A stretch of 64,000 nucleotides of DNA from Astrocystis sublimbata (taxonomy: Eukaryota > Ascomycota > Sordariomycetes > Xylariales > Xylariaceae). Positions 24,446-36,310 of this stretch are shown here, one piece after another. How positions within the stretch are numbered: position 1 is the stretch's first letter; each line of letters opens with the position of its first letter. The stretch lies in assembly GCA_022453515.1 (NCBI GenBank), contig JAJNNY010000102.1, forward strand, positions 1 to 64,000, given 5' to 3'. The notes beneath the pieces are model-generated. The model saw nothing but the letters and a program-made list of their open reading frames with translations, made no database searches and had not been told where the DNA came from. The translations under genes and the position numbers were made by a program.

Positions 24446-26398
24446 CTAGATGAGCCGGACACGCCTAGCCAACAGTAGCGCTAGAATAACAAATCCCGCA
24501 AGGCTTCCTAGGATGACGAAGAAGGGAGTGAGGCTGCCATTGCCACCGTATGGCACATCGACGTTCATGCCAAATAGGCCGGTGACAATGTTCAGTGGAA
24601 CAATGATGGTGGCAATGAACGTGATTTTGCTCAGAACAGCATTAGTTTCTGTTCCTTGGGAGATACTGTCAATGGTAAGCTGGGCAAGATAATTGCTCTG
24701 TGCTCGAGATAATATCTTTTCAAAATGTGTCAGGTTGGTCATCATGGTGACAACATGGTCTTGGATATCGCCGAGGTACATGCCGATGTCCATTCGAGGT
24801 GTAACCTTGTAGTTCTCATTGCATCTCTTAGTGAAGCCTTTGAGGACGTCTGCTTTCCCGCCCAGTACGCGCATTAAGCCGAGTGTATTCTTCCGAACAC
24901 CGCCAAGTTTACGTAGGAACATGTGCATGTCGGCAGAGCGGGCTGTAAAGACAGAGTCTTCTATCCCTTCCGTGAGCAACTCAATGCGGTGAATTGCTGG
25001 CGCAAAAGAGTCGACAATGTTATCACTGAAATGGTTAGTTAGCAAAGGTGGAAATTCAGTTAGGACAGGGCCGCGAACTTACATCAAGGCATAGCATATC
25101 CAGTCGCTGCTCAGCGAAACATACTCCTTCAAATTGGCAATTCGTTTTCTGACCTGTGTAGCATGGTTGTTTGGTTGGAAGCTGAAGCTCAGAGTTCCCT
25201 CACGCCAAACGATGACATAGATGTTGAATGGTTCATAATCAGGTCCGTCTTCGTCTTGGACGACATTGAAGGATCGAAAACAGGCGAAATAGTAGGAAGG
25301 GAAGATCTCAATCTTCTCACGAGCTTCCTGTGTGGTAATGTCTTCGATTGTTAAGGGATGAACACCAAAAGCTTTACACAATGTTCGCGCCTCCTCTTCT
25401 GTTGGCCTGTTGACATTGAGCCACCACACGCCGTCAGGCTCATCACGCGGGAAACTGAACAGACCCCGAAGGTCTTCACCAGGTAACACAAGATCCCCGA
25501 ATTCGGCGGCATGGATAGTTGATTCCCAGGCAGACGAGAAGAAGCTGAAGCGGTTTCGATCCATATGTTCCTTATCCAGAGGAACATTGCCAAGGTCTGG
25601 ACCTGAACTCTCGCCTGGCTGCGATGGCTTCTCATTCCTTTCGGAGGTAGAGGAAGGGATGTAAATGATATCCCCATCAGTCGTCACCAGTGGCTCGCCG
25701 TGCTGAGCCTTTTGCTCAGCTCGCAAAGTCGGAAAAACCCTTGGAGCTTGTTGTTGCTCAAGGCTCTGTCTCCGTGCCAGCTCCTCTGATGCAACGAAGT
25801 TCTCTAGATAGTCGAAATCGATGTAAAGTTGATCTTGCCTATGGTCATCTTGCATAGGGAAACATACATCTTCCTCTGCCGTCTTATTAGTTGCCAAAGA
25901 AGCGACATCATCGCAAGCGAACGTTCCGGGTCTGCTACGACCAGACCGCTGGCTATGACGGCTGACTGACGATTGAGTGCGGTGGAGCACTTCACCCTCG
26001 TCTTGGTTGGCACCTCGGTTGTCAGAAATTGAAAACCCACGCTCGCGACGACGCGCCTCCGCAAAAGCTTTGACGGAATTTGGTGGTGACACAGCTCGCT
26101 CGTTTGTCGAAGTAAAGGTGGGACGACGACCATGATGAGGGCTAGTTGGAATATCATTGTCGTTGCCATCATCGTCTTCATCCATGATGGCCTCTTCAAA
26201 GTCCCGGACCCTAACATCAGTCGGGGAATACGCACACTCGGCATCCAGATACTGGCGAGAGCCATACAGTGTATCGACAGTGCCCCGGCGAGGGCGTTCC
26301 ATTCTCTGAGAGGAAGCGGTATTGTGGCGGTGGTCATCAAGCTCAGGGACTGGGGTCTCATAGACCTTGCCAGAGCTGCTGCCCTCGTGATCCGACAT
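24446..26398 (-). CDS. CorA-type Mg2+ transporter (Alr1/Mnr2 group)
   Basis: This is a membrane channel for Mg2+, at either the plasma membrane or the vacuole. Exons in gene order are 26398-25083 and 25025-24446, with a 57-nt intron, giving 631 residues. The ATG at 26398 starts MSDHEGSSSGKVYETP. About 300 acidic, Ser-rich residues come first, then the soluble CorA domain (FPRDEPDGVWWLNVNRPTEE, HPLTIEDITTQEAREKIE). The splice restores CYALIDNIVDSFAPAIHRIE. Two membrane segments follow near the C terminus, with the diagnostic GMN in GLFGMNVDVPYGGN and then FFVILGSLAGFVILALLLA. Upstream in-frame TTG or GTG codons were not used as starts. Alr versus Mnr2 type cannot be settled here. Confidence 0.92.
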
Positions 26399-28958
26399 GG
26401 TTTTTAATTTCAGATGCTCGGCCGCACTTTGATTGCGAGGCTGTATAAACCGGCTGACCGTGATGTCTCGACTAAATGGAAGACTGGAAATTGGGCAAGG
26501 GGAGGAAGCCTTGTATGGGCTGTTCACACCAAGGCGCACATACTGGTCAAGGGGTAGTCCAGCGGCATACGGAGTCGCAGCAGGCGCAGCAGCACGCCGA
26601 CTGCAAAACAGAGTAGAGGTAGGCCAGGACCAGTCCGACGGCCGACGGTGACAGACTATGACTCCAATATGAAGATGAGCACAGAGGAGGAGCGAAGTAG
26701 GAGTCTGTAATTAGACAAAACAGCTGGTTGTATCAGACTAGTTAGGGAGGCTTCGTATCCACGCCGCTGTAGACCCAGCAAATGGGGCCTAGAAGCGGTC
26801 GAGAGAAAGAAAACTTGTCGCTGTTGAGGCCCGCCAACTTGGTGATTTGTGATGGACAGCGGTGAGTTCACCGCGAGGAGCGATCGAGAGCGCTGGGCCG
26901 TGGAATGACGTGGCTGGTTGTTGTTTATATTCTTGAGGATGCGTGGAGCGGTAGCAACCGAAGGAGGAGCTTGTCGAGCCCTGTTGTCGAGGGGAAGGAG
27001 GAGGAGGGAGCACGTTGAATGGTGGATGGTAGATTATGACTGGCGACTGGCGAATGACTAGGCAATAGTGGATGGCGAGAAATGGAATGGATGTTCGAGG
27101 CCAATTTTCAGCTGGGAGGCAAGATGAGCAATGTGTTGCGGCAAAAAGGCGACAACATTTAGTGGCTGCCGCTCCGAATAGTGACAGCTTGTTAACGAAA
27201 AGCCTGGCAATGCGCACAGGTTCGCAAATAGCAAGGAAGAAGAGATGCGTCCTCGAGGGAAAAAATGATTGCGGCGGAAAGCAGATTGTCGAGTGAAAGG
27301 GGGATATGTGCTACTGCTTGGCGAAGGGCAAAGAGCAAAATTATTAAAGATTGGAGTTGTATGGTCCCTACATGCCTACACAGGTCCCTAGGGTAGGTAG
27401 ACGTAGTACCTGCTGCAGGTCCCTCTGTAGGTGGTTGACCAATTCTGGTGATTGTGGCTAGGTGGTGGCTACAGTGCAAGTTTTTCCCTCTTCCACTTTT
27501 TATCTACGAGTACGTGGATGATATTAGGTACTAGGTATACATGTAAGTACATACCCACCTAGGTATGTACCTATATCTGCTGCATACGTTCAGTACTAGG
27601 TACCTCAATACGTGCGCTTTACCAGATACCTACATATATCTAGAGAAAGACCCACCCGGAAATACAGTGTTGATGTAGCTTAGATCTCTTAATCTTACGG
27701 TAGATAGGCCACACAGTAGACTTGGCAACCTTTTACGAGTACAATTCATCCCACTTTCTACTCGTACTCCGACCTTTTCTCCTAGGTGGGTTGTTTATGA
27801 TAATTGGCACGTTGGGCACCGGACCCCTGTCAAACCGTCAGGGGGGTATGAGATACATATACATACACGCTCGACGGAGCACCTAGCATGTATCGCCTGC
27901 ATGGATGTATCTAGCAGATATTATGATGCTGTCGTGAAAAGCTGACGCGCCTGAGCCAATCACAGATCTGATGACACTTTCCACCTGGGCAGCTGAGTGG
28001 CCCTCAGAGGTTGCTCCGTGCGGAGTACTCGTAATAATCCTAAATTCATACTGTAGACGCTAGGCGAGCCAAGGCTTCGGGCAAATCTTCAGGTGTCAAG
28101 AAATTCGCCCCTGTCCGTAGCCTAGCCTGAGTTGAGCTACATTCACGAGTACAGGGAGAATGAAGGCATTTCGACATGCGATGTCACAATTACTCGTACT
28201 GCAAATGCGTCTCCTCAAGTGCCAACATTCAGGCATTTTCCCTGTCAAGCCCACCAGACCGGCTCAGAGCTCCAGTGCTATGAAGCCCTAAAAAGCTGAA
28301 CTATAATGAGATTAGTATTACTCGTACGGAGTACTGTAGTTGGACCGTTATTAGCTCCGCCTCGCAGAGATCCGCTATTCACATATAAACATATAATCTA
28401 AGTATATACCTATTGGTATACATGTAGGAGGTAGATAGTACGAGAAGGAGGTAACCCATACAGTCAATCTCTTCCAACACACCCTATTTCTAGCCTGCCA
28501 GAATCACTCGCCTTTCTAATAGGTACCTGAGGTAACACCAGGGCTTACCTGTAGATACTTAGAATTCCAACTTGAAGATGCTGAAGGGTGGGGGCCTAAA
28601 AGTTGCATGAACTTATTTAGTGCCCGTGAGGTACGCCCAAGACTCAGCTGCATGTACTGTAAAAATTATGATATAGCACTGTAGGTGTCTGTGTAGGTAT
28701 GTCTCTGACTACGAGTAGGTACTGGAAAACCTTCCTAGGTAGGTACCTTCTACTTAAGTACTTACCTAGGTAGCCTTACCTTGCCTACCTCAGGGAGCGA
28801 CCGGCGAGCGAAGGTCCACGTTGCAACATTTCTATCCTACCTTATCATCCATCATAAACCAAACACCCATGGGGCCACCATCTGAGTCTCAGTGACACCG
28901 CGCGAACAGCAATAAAACTACGAGTTCTTGGTATTCGGATCGGAATCACTACGAGACC
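26399..28958. other. Intergenic region rich in dispersed short motifs
   Basis: About 2.5 kb between the CorA gene start and the SPC1 gene. The 26.4-27.3 kb part is likely CorA leader and promoter. From 27.3 to 28.8 kb there are many CCTAGGTAGG/TACC blocks (for example 27541-27605 and 28733-28792). Seven copies of TACTCGTA, counting both orientations, lie at 27505, 27734, 27759, 28026, 28191, 28319 and 28710. No coding frame is supported. Confidence 0.55.
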
Positions 28959-29450
28959 ATGGCCGATCAGCTGCTAGAGCAAGCTAGGGAAGTTGTTGAT
29001 GGCCAAATCGTACGTGCCGCCCGCTCTCCCAGCCGCTCTCCCAGCCGCTCTTCGGCCAGTATCGAGCTGGATTGAGGTCTTCAACTCACTTGCTTGTCAT
29101 CTTACAGGATTTCCACGGCCAGAGACTAGCGGAACTGCTGGCAACCGTTCTCCTTTCTGTCGTTGGTGTACGTGGTTTCCTAGCCTTTCAAAATTAGCCA
29201 GATCGATATTAGCATTCGTATTAACAACAGCATCAAACAGGCAGTCTCCTTCCTCGTTGGGTACGCGCTCCAAGACATTGAACTCGCCCTGAAGATCGGC
29301 TTAGGCGGCACCGCGCTGACCTTCCTCGCCATTGTCCCGCCGTGGCCCTTTTACAACCAACACCCCGTGCAGTGGCTTCCCGTCGGTGGACCTTCTATTT
29401 CAAGCAGTCACCAAGACATAATCGTAGATGAGAAGATGTTGGCCGCATGA
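28959..29450 (+). CDS. SPC1: Signal peptidase complex subunit 1 (SPC12 family)
   Basis: This small non-catalytic ER subunit of the signal peptidase complex is built from three short exons: 28959-29009, 29108-29167 and 29241-29450, giving about 106 residues. It reads MADQLLEQAREVVDGQIDF, then GQRLAELLATVLLSVVG across the first junction, then AVSFLVGYALQDI, a Gly/Ala membrane segment, and VPPWPFYNQHPVQWLP. This two-helix hairpin with the PPWPFYN hallmark is typical of the family. Introns are 98 and 73 nt, and the second has a TATTAAC branch-like site. The last ~15 residues are less conserved, so the exact end is less sure. The gene is tail-to-tail with RBX1, 249 bp away. Confidence 0.88.
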
Positions 29451-29699
29451 TGAATTTGCTCCTTAAGCTTCAACTAGCACGCAGGAAATAGACTTAGATA
29501 TTCCCGAGTGGGCGCCCATGTACATGATCGTACAAGCCAACCCACACGTCCAGAGAAGCAAAGCAAGCCTTGTCTTCATGCTAGAAACTCTCTATATGAG
29601 GTCCAAGCCCAATGATGGTGCCTCCCCCCAAATCCTCGTGCTCTGTGTAGATCCATGTCCCAGCATGTCCCGTTGTCTCCGCGGAGGGCAAACAGGTTC

Positions 29700-30199
<500 letters not shown>

Positions 30200-31309
30200 G
30201 GTGCGGATCAGAATGGGGTGGCCTGCGATGATTCGGTGCGACGTGGTAGTCGAGGAAAGGCTGGATGCCGAGCCGCGGAGCTGCTGGTTCTTGCGGTCGA
30301 GAGTACTTGAGTAGGTGGCAGCTGTCAAGCAGGGTAGATGATAGGTTCGTCGTGGTGCGAGGGCTAGGCGGACTGAAAGGAGAGAACGGTGAGGATGGGC
30401 AGAAGGAAGGCACTGATGCGTGGGATGAAGGTTGTTTGGAAGATGTGTAAGGTCAGGCAGAGGCAGGTATGGACGTAAGGTTCAATGTTGTTGATGATGG
30501 ACAGCTTGGGATGTGCAGATGCCCCTCTTAGATGCCCGCAAGGTACCTAGGTTGGAATCAAGCAAGCAGGCAAGCTTGGAGGTCTACAGTGCTGCCTCCA
30601 GGTACTACTAGGTAGGTAGTAGCCTGAAAGGTGCTAGCACTTGTCGGTTGCCCCTCCTTCAATCTTTGATCCGCTCGAATGTCTGGGGCACAGCTTCAAG
30701 CATGAAATTATCTCCTGCCTAGGTGCCCACCTAGGTAGGTACTGAAGTAGGTCTACCTACATACATGTACTTAGGTACATGTAGGTCCCAGCCTGGTGGG
30801 GAATAACTTAAGTACCTAGGTACAAGCAAGGGTCGGGTCTCTCAGCCATTAGGTTTCATTCCAACCTTCATGTACCTACCTCCTACCTACCTAGAGTAGT
30901 AGAGATCCGGTGACGGCACGTGATAAGGTTGGCATCGCAGCCCGCCACCTTCCTTCTGTCCTTGCCTTGCTCGCCTTGCTTCCCCCTTCCCTCTGGCACG
31001 ACCTCCCACGTTGACGCTACCATATCTCCAAATTCCTCAGTATTGATAGGTTCGTTCCTCCCGACTCATTTCTCCTTTTGCTAGAACGGTCCAACGGTCC
31101 ATTCGCATCTTGACTCGCAAGGATCCACGATTCTCACGCCCAACTGCGATAACACAGCCCCCCTCAGACTGGCTGGTCTTCGCTATCTGCTCTTCTCCAC
31201 CATCGGCCTTGTCAGCTTCCTCTAGCTGCGCCCACGAAGACCTTCACCATATACTAGCCTCGAATCTTTGTACTCTCCTCCGACACGGGATACATGTCGC
31301 CACAGGAGG
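30200..31309. other. Divergent promoter region between RBX1 and the PNRC-motif gene
   Basis: About 1.1 kb separates two divergent starts. It holds one of the densest clusters of ACCTAGGTAGGT-type blocks (30541-30620 and 30719-30900). The pyrimidine-rich stretch at 30950-31290 is the likely leader of the plus-strand gene and contains an upstream ORF described in the findings. Confidence 0.5.
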
Positions 31310-32518
31310 ATGCTACAAGAAACCACGCCGAAGAGCACACCTAACAGGAAGACTACCCGCCGCAGCCGGGGTGGCCGTCAGAAAACCTATGTTTCCGAGA
31401 ATGATATTTCCTCCTACAAGAGCCACGACATCGCGGCCCCGCGCACTCCGTTGAAGTCGGTGGGCAACGTTGTCGCTGACACCGCCGATGCAGCCACCAC
31501 CTCGAGAGTCCAATCAACAAACCAGAAACACAAGAACAGAAGCAACAAGAACCGTGGCGCCAAGGCCGGTAGTGCGTCGCCTAGCTGTCGACAGGACGGA
31601 GACAGCCCGCCGTTCCAATCGCGGGAGCCATGGGCGCCCGCGTTCGCTGGCTCGTCCTTCCACGCATCCCCTGCGCCGTCTGCGCTTCCACTGCCCAAGT
31701 TTTTGGGTCCGCCTAACGCAGAACCTCCTATGATGGAGGCAAGATCAATCAGCACATCTTCTGAGTCGTCTCACTCGACCGACTCGGATGATGCAGCTAC
31801 AAAGGATCCTATTCGCCGCGATGATTCTCCTTTGGAATTCTTCTTCCGCGCCGACCGTGCCGAGAAGGCACGCGGCCGCCGAGCTAGCTCAGCAAATATA
31901 GACGCTACGGCCGCTACTGCAACTCCATCGCCATTCCGAGATCTTCATCATCCCAAGGAACGCAACGTATTTCCGAAAACTATAGGCCACACGGCTCTAC
32001 GGCGCCCCATCTTCACCGAAAGCGATCATTCTTCCGACAACTCAACACTGCGCTCGGGTAGCGATTCACGCTTGTCTATCGGCCCTACATTCTCAACGCC
32101 CTACCAGGAACGCATTCGCGCGGCTCAATCAAATCACAACTCACCACAGCAATTCCCGCCAGTGAATCAGCAAATGGGCCCGAACTCATCTGAAGCTCTA
32201 AAGCAGTATCTCTTCACTAATCATATCGGACGGTCTAAACCGCAAGAATTGCCGCCCCAGTTTAGTCCGTCGTCGCACTCGGGGGACCAGGCCAGCCAGG
32301 GGCAACCTGGATCCGGTAGCTGGCAATATGGTGTATATCGATCTGGCCCGCACGCCGCGCGAGGAATCTTTCCAGTATCAGCATTAGCTGGCCACTCCCC
32401 ACGTGCTCAGGCCACCCCGTTCCGAGATTTGAGCACTGAAGTGGGTTCTCGGTCGCAAGATATCATTGCCTTGGAAGGCGACCTACGCAGGAAGCTCAAA
32501 ATCGATTCTCTGGGCTAA
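31310..32518 (+). CDS. Low-complexity protein with a PNRC-like motif (Edc1-like)
   Basis: The product is 402 residues, intronless, and rich in Ser, Pro, Gln and Arg. Near residue 115 it carries APAFAGSSFHASPAPSALPL followed by PKFLG. This is the short proline-rich motif of PNRC/Edc1-type proteins, which bind the decapping activator Dcp1/Dcp2 and enhance mRNA decapping. The basic N terminus (TPNRKTTRRSRGGRQKTYVS) fits an RNA-associated protein. A SSPLEFFFRADRAEK-like patch (SPLEFFFRAD) follows around residue 180. The rest appears disordered. Start: the ATG at 31310 is the first in frame. The out-of-frame ATG at 31294 overlaps it. The mRNA-decay role is inferred from the motif only. Confidence 0.72.
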   Translation: MLQETTPKSTPNRKTTRRSRGGRQKTYVSENDISSYKSHDIAAPRTPLKSVGNVVADTADAATTSRVQSTNQKHKNRSNKNRGAKAGSASPSCRQDGDSPPFQSREPWAPAFAGSSFHASPAPSALPLPKFLGPPNAEPPMMEARSISTSSESSHSTDSDDAATKDPIRRDDSPLEFFFRADRAEKARGRRASSANIDATAATATPSPFRDLHHPKERNVFPKTIGHTALRRPIFTESDHSSDNSTLRSGSDSRLSIGPTFSTPYQERIRAAQSNHNSPQQFPPVNQQMGPNSSEALKQYLFTNHIGRSKPQELPPQFSPSSHSGDQASQGQPGSGSWQYGVYRSGPHAARGIFPVSALAGHSPRAQATPFRDLSTEVGSRSQDIIALEGDLRRKLKIDSLG

Positions 32519-33921
32519 ACCAAAGGCAGCTCCTGCCTGGTCCGAGCTGCTTGGACGGATCAGATCTCGATTGTGGTGTCCGTGACATCGATCTGCCGAT
32601 CTGGTTTCAAGTATCTTTTACTGTCCTTGTGATTTATCTCGGCCCCCGTACTTAGTCTCTTTTTCCCTTTGTTTCCTGTTACGATACCTATGCTTCTTCA
32701 ACTCATCGGATTACTATGGCGATTCATTTCCGGACATATACCCTTCTCGCGAGGAATGTATATTGCAAAATGGCGTTTCAATCCTTATTTTGTTGAACTT
32801 GTGTAATGTACTAATGTCGGCTGCATTCTGGGTCACGATGTTGAGGGTTGCATGTTGCATATTGCATGGAAGCGGCGGTCAAGAACGATTCGATATGATT
32901 ACTGCGATCTTTTCTCTCAGCATCATTTTCTGGCATAGGCCATGCGATGTCCCGCACTACGGCAGGGTTTGCATTCGGGCTTGGAGCGGATGGGTCGGCA
33001 TGTAAACATCGCGTTCGGTGTTATGACCCTCGGGGCGATTACTATGCTTCGAGTTTTTGCGATGGTTGACGTCTCGGGGTTTTGCAATTGCAAACTGGGC
33101 GTTGATAGGTTGAATCAGTTAGTTGCAGCCAACGTATTCTAAGTCTGTGGCAGATACCAGGCCACGGCTAAGGAAGTGGCACGGCCATGAATTTATCTTG
33201 TTATTTTCGGGAGGGAAACGAAAAAAAAAAAAAAACATTTTTTGATGGTATATATAGCACTTGGGTCCCATCCTTGACCCAACAGGTCAAGCTTGGGCAA
33301 CCAATACAGCAACGACCTCCATGGTTCAGTATATCACCAACCCAACTGTTTTTCGATGTGTACAAGCGTCTTTAGACCATGATCAAATCAATACGACATA
33401 GTAGACATCGTCAACATTCAGATCTGATCGACCTGCTCACGTACGTAGCCTGGAGCTTACCTAAGTACCAGGGTATCTATTATTGATCGTTTTCAATACC
33501 TATCAAGACTTTTTTACCTACCTAGCAAGCCTACTTGTACTCGTAGGTAGTGAGCATGCAAGTTGCCAAGCTAAACCTGCCAGGTATTGCTACGAGACCA
33601 AGACGGCCAGGCCATTCACATTCATGGACCATCGACCACGCTTTTTCGTACGCAGGGATTTCTCAATGGAAGTGGCAGATTACACGGCGGCCTGAGCAGC
33701 CACCGTGAGGCGCCCGCCTTGCTCACACTGTCCGTTTATATTCACGGCCCACCCCCACGTGAACTCGTGCATCACTCGTGTTGGCCGACGACAATGCTCG
33801 CGTAGCATCCATCTACTCTACAACAATCGGCTCATCCACAACCACGATCCACAACCACCCATTTGCATGCATTGTTCGTTGAGCTCAACTTTACAGCCAT
33901 CCTTCACGACAAAATCTAAGT
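32519..33921. other. Intergenic region between the PNRC-motif gene and TDP1
   Basis: 1.4 kb with no supported gene. It contains an A tract near 33220-33235 and one TACTCGTA at 33538. Small frames (32763-33142, 33483-33932) show no family features. The last 200 bp are the likely TDP1 leader. Confidence 0.5.
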
Positions 33922-36310
33922 ATGGATCCTAACGACGACCCCCTCGCCGGCGACGAGGAGGCAGCGATGCGCTACGCAATCGCGCTGTCGCTTCAAGACC
34001 ACAGCGCTCACGCACCCATTTCGACCAGCCATAAGCCAATCGTAATAGACTCGGATGATGAAGACGGTGATCTAGACCATGTTTGGAAATGTCCACCCAC
34101 GCCAAAGAAACCCAACCCCCAAACACCATCAGCGGCCACAGGCCAGCGACCATTGCATCAGCATCAAACTATGTCTCAGGCCGTGAAACCGACGGGTCTT
34201 GCGGCCTTGGGACTTGACAGGAAGAAAATGGAAGAGGAACGGCTCGCGCGGGGGGCGGCTAAGCGCAAAGCCCCCCACGGTGAACAGACCCCCGACCCTC
34301 GTCCGCAGCAGCGCACCAAGGCCGGTGTGCAATTCGACAGCACGCCACTCCTACAGAAGGCTCATGTCGATAAGAAGCTCCAACCTCCCGCATTGCCGTA
34401 TCCTAAAGGCATCGTCAGGAAAACTGTATGTGCGTTTGTAAAGCTTGAGCTTTCCTCCGCGGCTTGTCAGATGATACTCGTTGGCTGAATACACAATTAC
34501 AGTGGGCAATGGGATACCCGCGCCAGAACGATATTAAAATCGAGGAGATACTGCAAAAAGAGCAGCTTGAGCTTGCAGTTCTCAGCTCTTTCCAATGGGA
34601 TGATGATTGGTTGCTGTCCAAAGTCGATACAGGGAAAACCAAGATGGTATGCATAGCGTTTGCATCCAGTGATGCTCAGAAGGAAGAAATGAGAGCAAAT
34701 GTCCCTGCAGACCGTATTCGGTATGAATGACCTCCTGTCAATGTTCAGCTACTCCTAGGCTGGCGGGGAGCCTGGTTGTGCCTTCAACTTCCCCGTTGCA
34801 AAAACTGCCGGCCGGTGTTGATTAACGCTCATCGCTAGGTTCTGCTTTCCTCCTATGGTGCCAGCCGGCAGTATGCATTCGAAGCTCCAACTCCTCAAAT
34901 TTCCCAAGTACATGCGCATAGTTGTCCCTACCGGGAATCTAGTGCCATACGATGTGAGTCTTATCCTATTCATCGCTTTAGTTGGGGTTTTCATGTACTG
35001 AAATGGACGGGGCTATTGATCATGCCAATGTATATATATTACAGGCTTGAGAAATACGAACGATGCCAACAATACTTTTGACTAATCAAATTTTATCAAG
35101 TGGGGTGAGACCGGCGTCATGGAAAACATGGTCTTCTTGATTGACTTGCCCATGGCAACACAGCCAAAGAAGCAAGTTACAATGTTTGAGCAAGAACTTT
35201 GTTATTTCCTGAAGGCGTCCGGTCTGGACGAAAGCTTAATCGACAGTTTATCTAAATATGATTTCTCGGAGACAGAACAATACAGATTCGTCCATACCAT
35301 GTAGGTTCCCTATAAGCCACAAATCCGTTCATATATTTTATCTCAATTAACAAACTGCCAGCGGACAGTCACACGTGGGAACCGCATGGAAGCGGACTGG
35401 TCAGAATAAGAATACCCCAGGGCCCATCTCGTAGCTAATGCTTTCATCGCAGGATACTGCGGCCTTGGGCGAGCTGTGAAGTCTTTGGGCCTGGCAACAA
35501 CATCGAATGTCCAACTGGATTTTGTAACAGCTTCGCTCGGTGCGGTGAACACCGATCTACTCTCAGCCATCTATAACGCCACACAGGGTCGGTATACGTT
35601 CTCTTCCCCTTTGCAACCGGTACTAAAGATATCTACGAAAGGGGATAACGGAATGAGAGAGTACACGAAACGAACCGCCAATGGTGGCAAGAAGAAAGCA
35701 GCCCAAAAGGCTGAACCTAGCTACAAGCCTGACGACTTTCGCATTTATTTTCCCTCCCATGAAACCGTCAATCGAAGTCGAGGCGGCAGCAATGTAATGT
35801 CGCTCGCCTTACAGTTTGGTCACAACGTACTTGCTCTGACACTCGAACTTTACAGAATGGCGGTACTATATGTCTTCAGAGCAAATGGTGGGATTCTACT
35901 ACTTTCCCTCGAGAATTAGTCCACGACTGTAAAAGTGTGAGGCCGGGGCTCTTGATGCACACAAAAGCTCTCTATGCACGACATACACCTCATAACAGCA
36001 TTTCACAGGTGTCGTGGGCTTACATTGGTAGTGCAAACCTGTCAGAGAGTGCATGGTAAGGGTTTATAACACAGCTATATGAAGTCACGCTAACTACAAG
36101 TCGGGTAGGGGGCGTCTGGTAAGGGATAAAGCATCTGGACAACCGAAGCTGAATTGTCGCAACTGGGAATGTGGAGTGCTGATATTGGGCGAAAGCAACA
36201 AGCCGGGCTGGGCGGCTTTTGAAGAGAGGTTACATGTGCCAATGATCGTGCCTGGCGAAGCATATGGTAAAACAAATTCGAGGAGGCCATGGTTGTTCCT
36301 TGAGCCATGA
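33922..36310 (+). CDS. TDP1: Tyrosyl-DNA phosphodiesterase 1
   Basis: This nuclear repair enzyme hydrolyses 3'-phosphotyrosyl links left by trapped topoisomerase I. There are eight exons: 33922-34425, 34503-34720, 34839-34953, 35101-35300, 35362-35399, 35453-35793, 35856-36055 and 36109-36310, giving 605 residues. The two phospholipase-D-like HKD sites are H254/K256 in AGSMHSKLQLLKF and H507/K509 in GLLMHTKALYARH. The second is followed by WAYIGSANLSESAWG. Other family stretches are LELAVLSSFQWDDDWL, VPTGNLVPYDWGETGV and NWECGVLILGE. Each junction restores the frame. Introns are 53-147 nt. The N-terminal 170 residues are disordered, with a UIM-like segment (11-27) and an acidic SUMO-binding-like IVIDSDDED (40-48). 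Confidence 0.95.
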
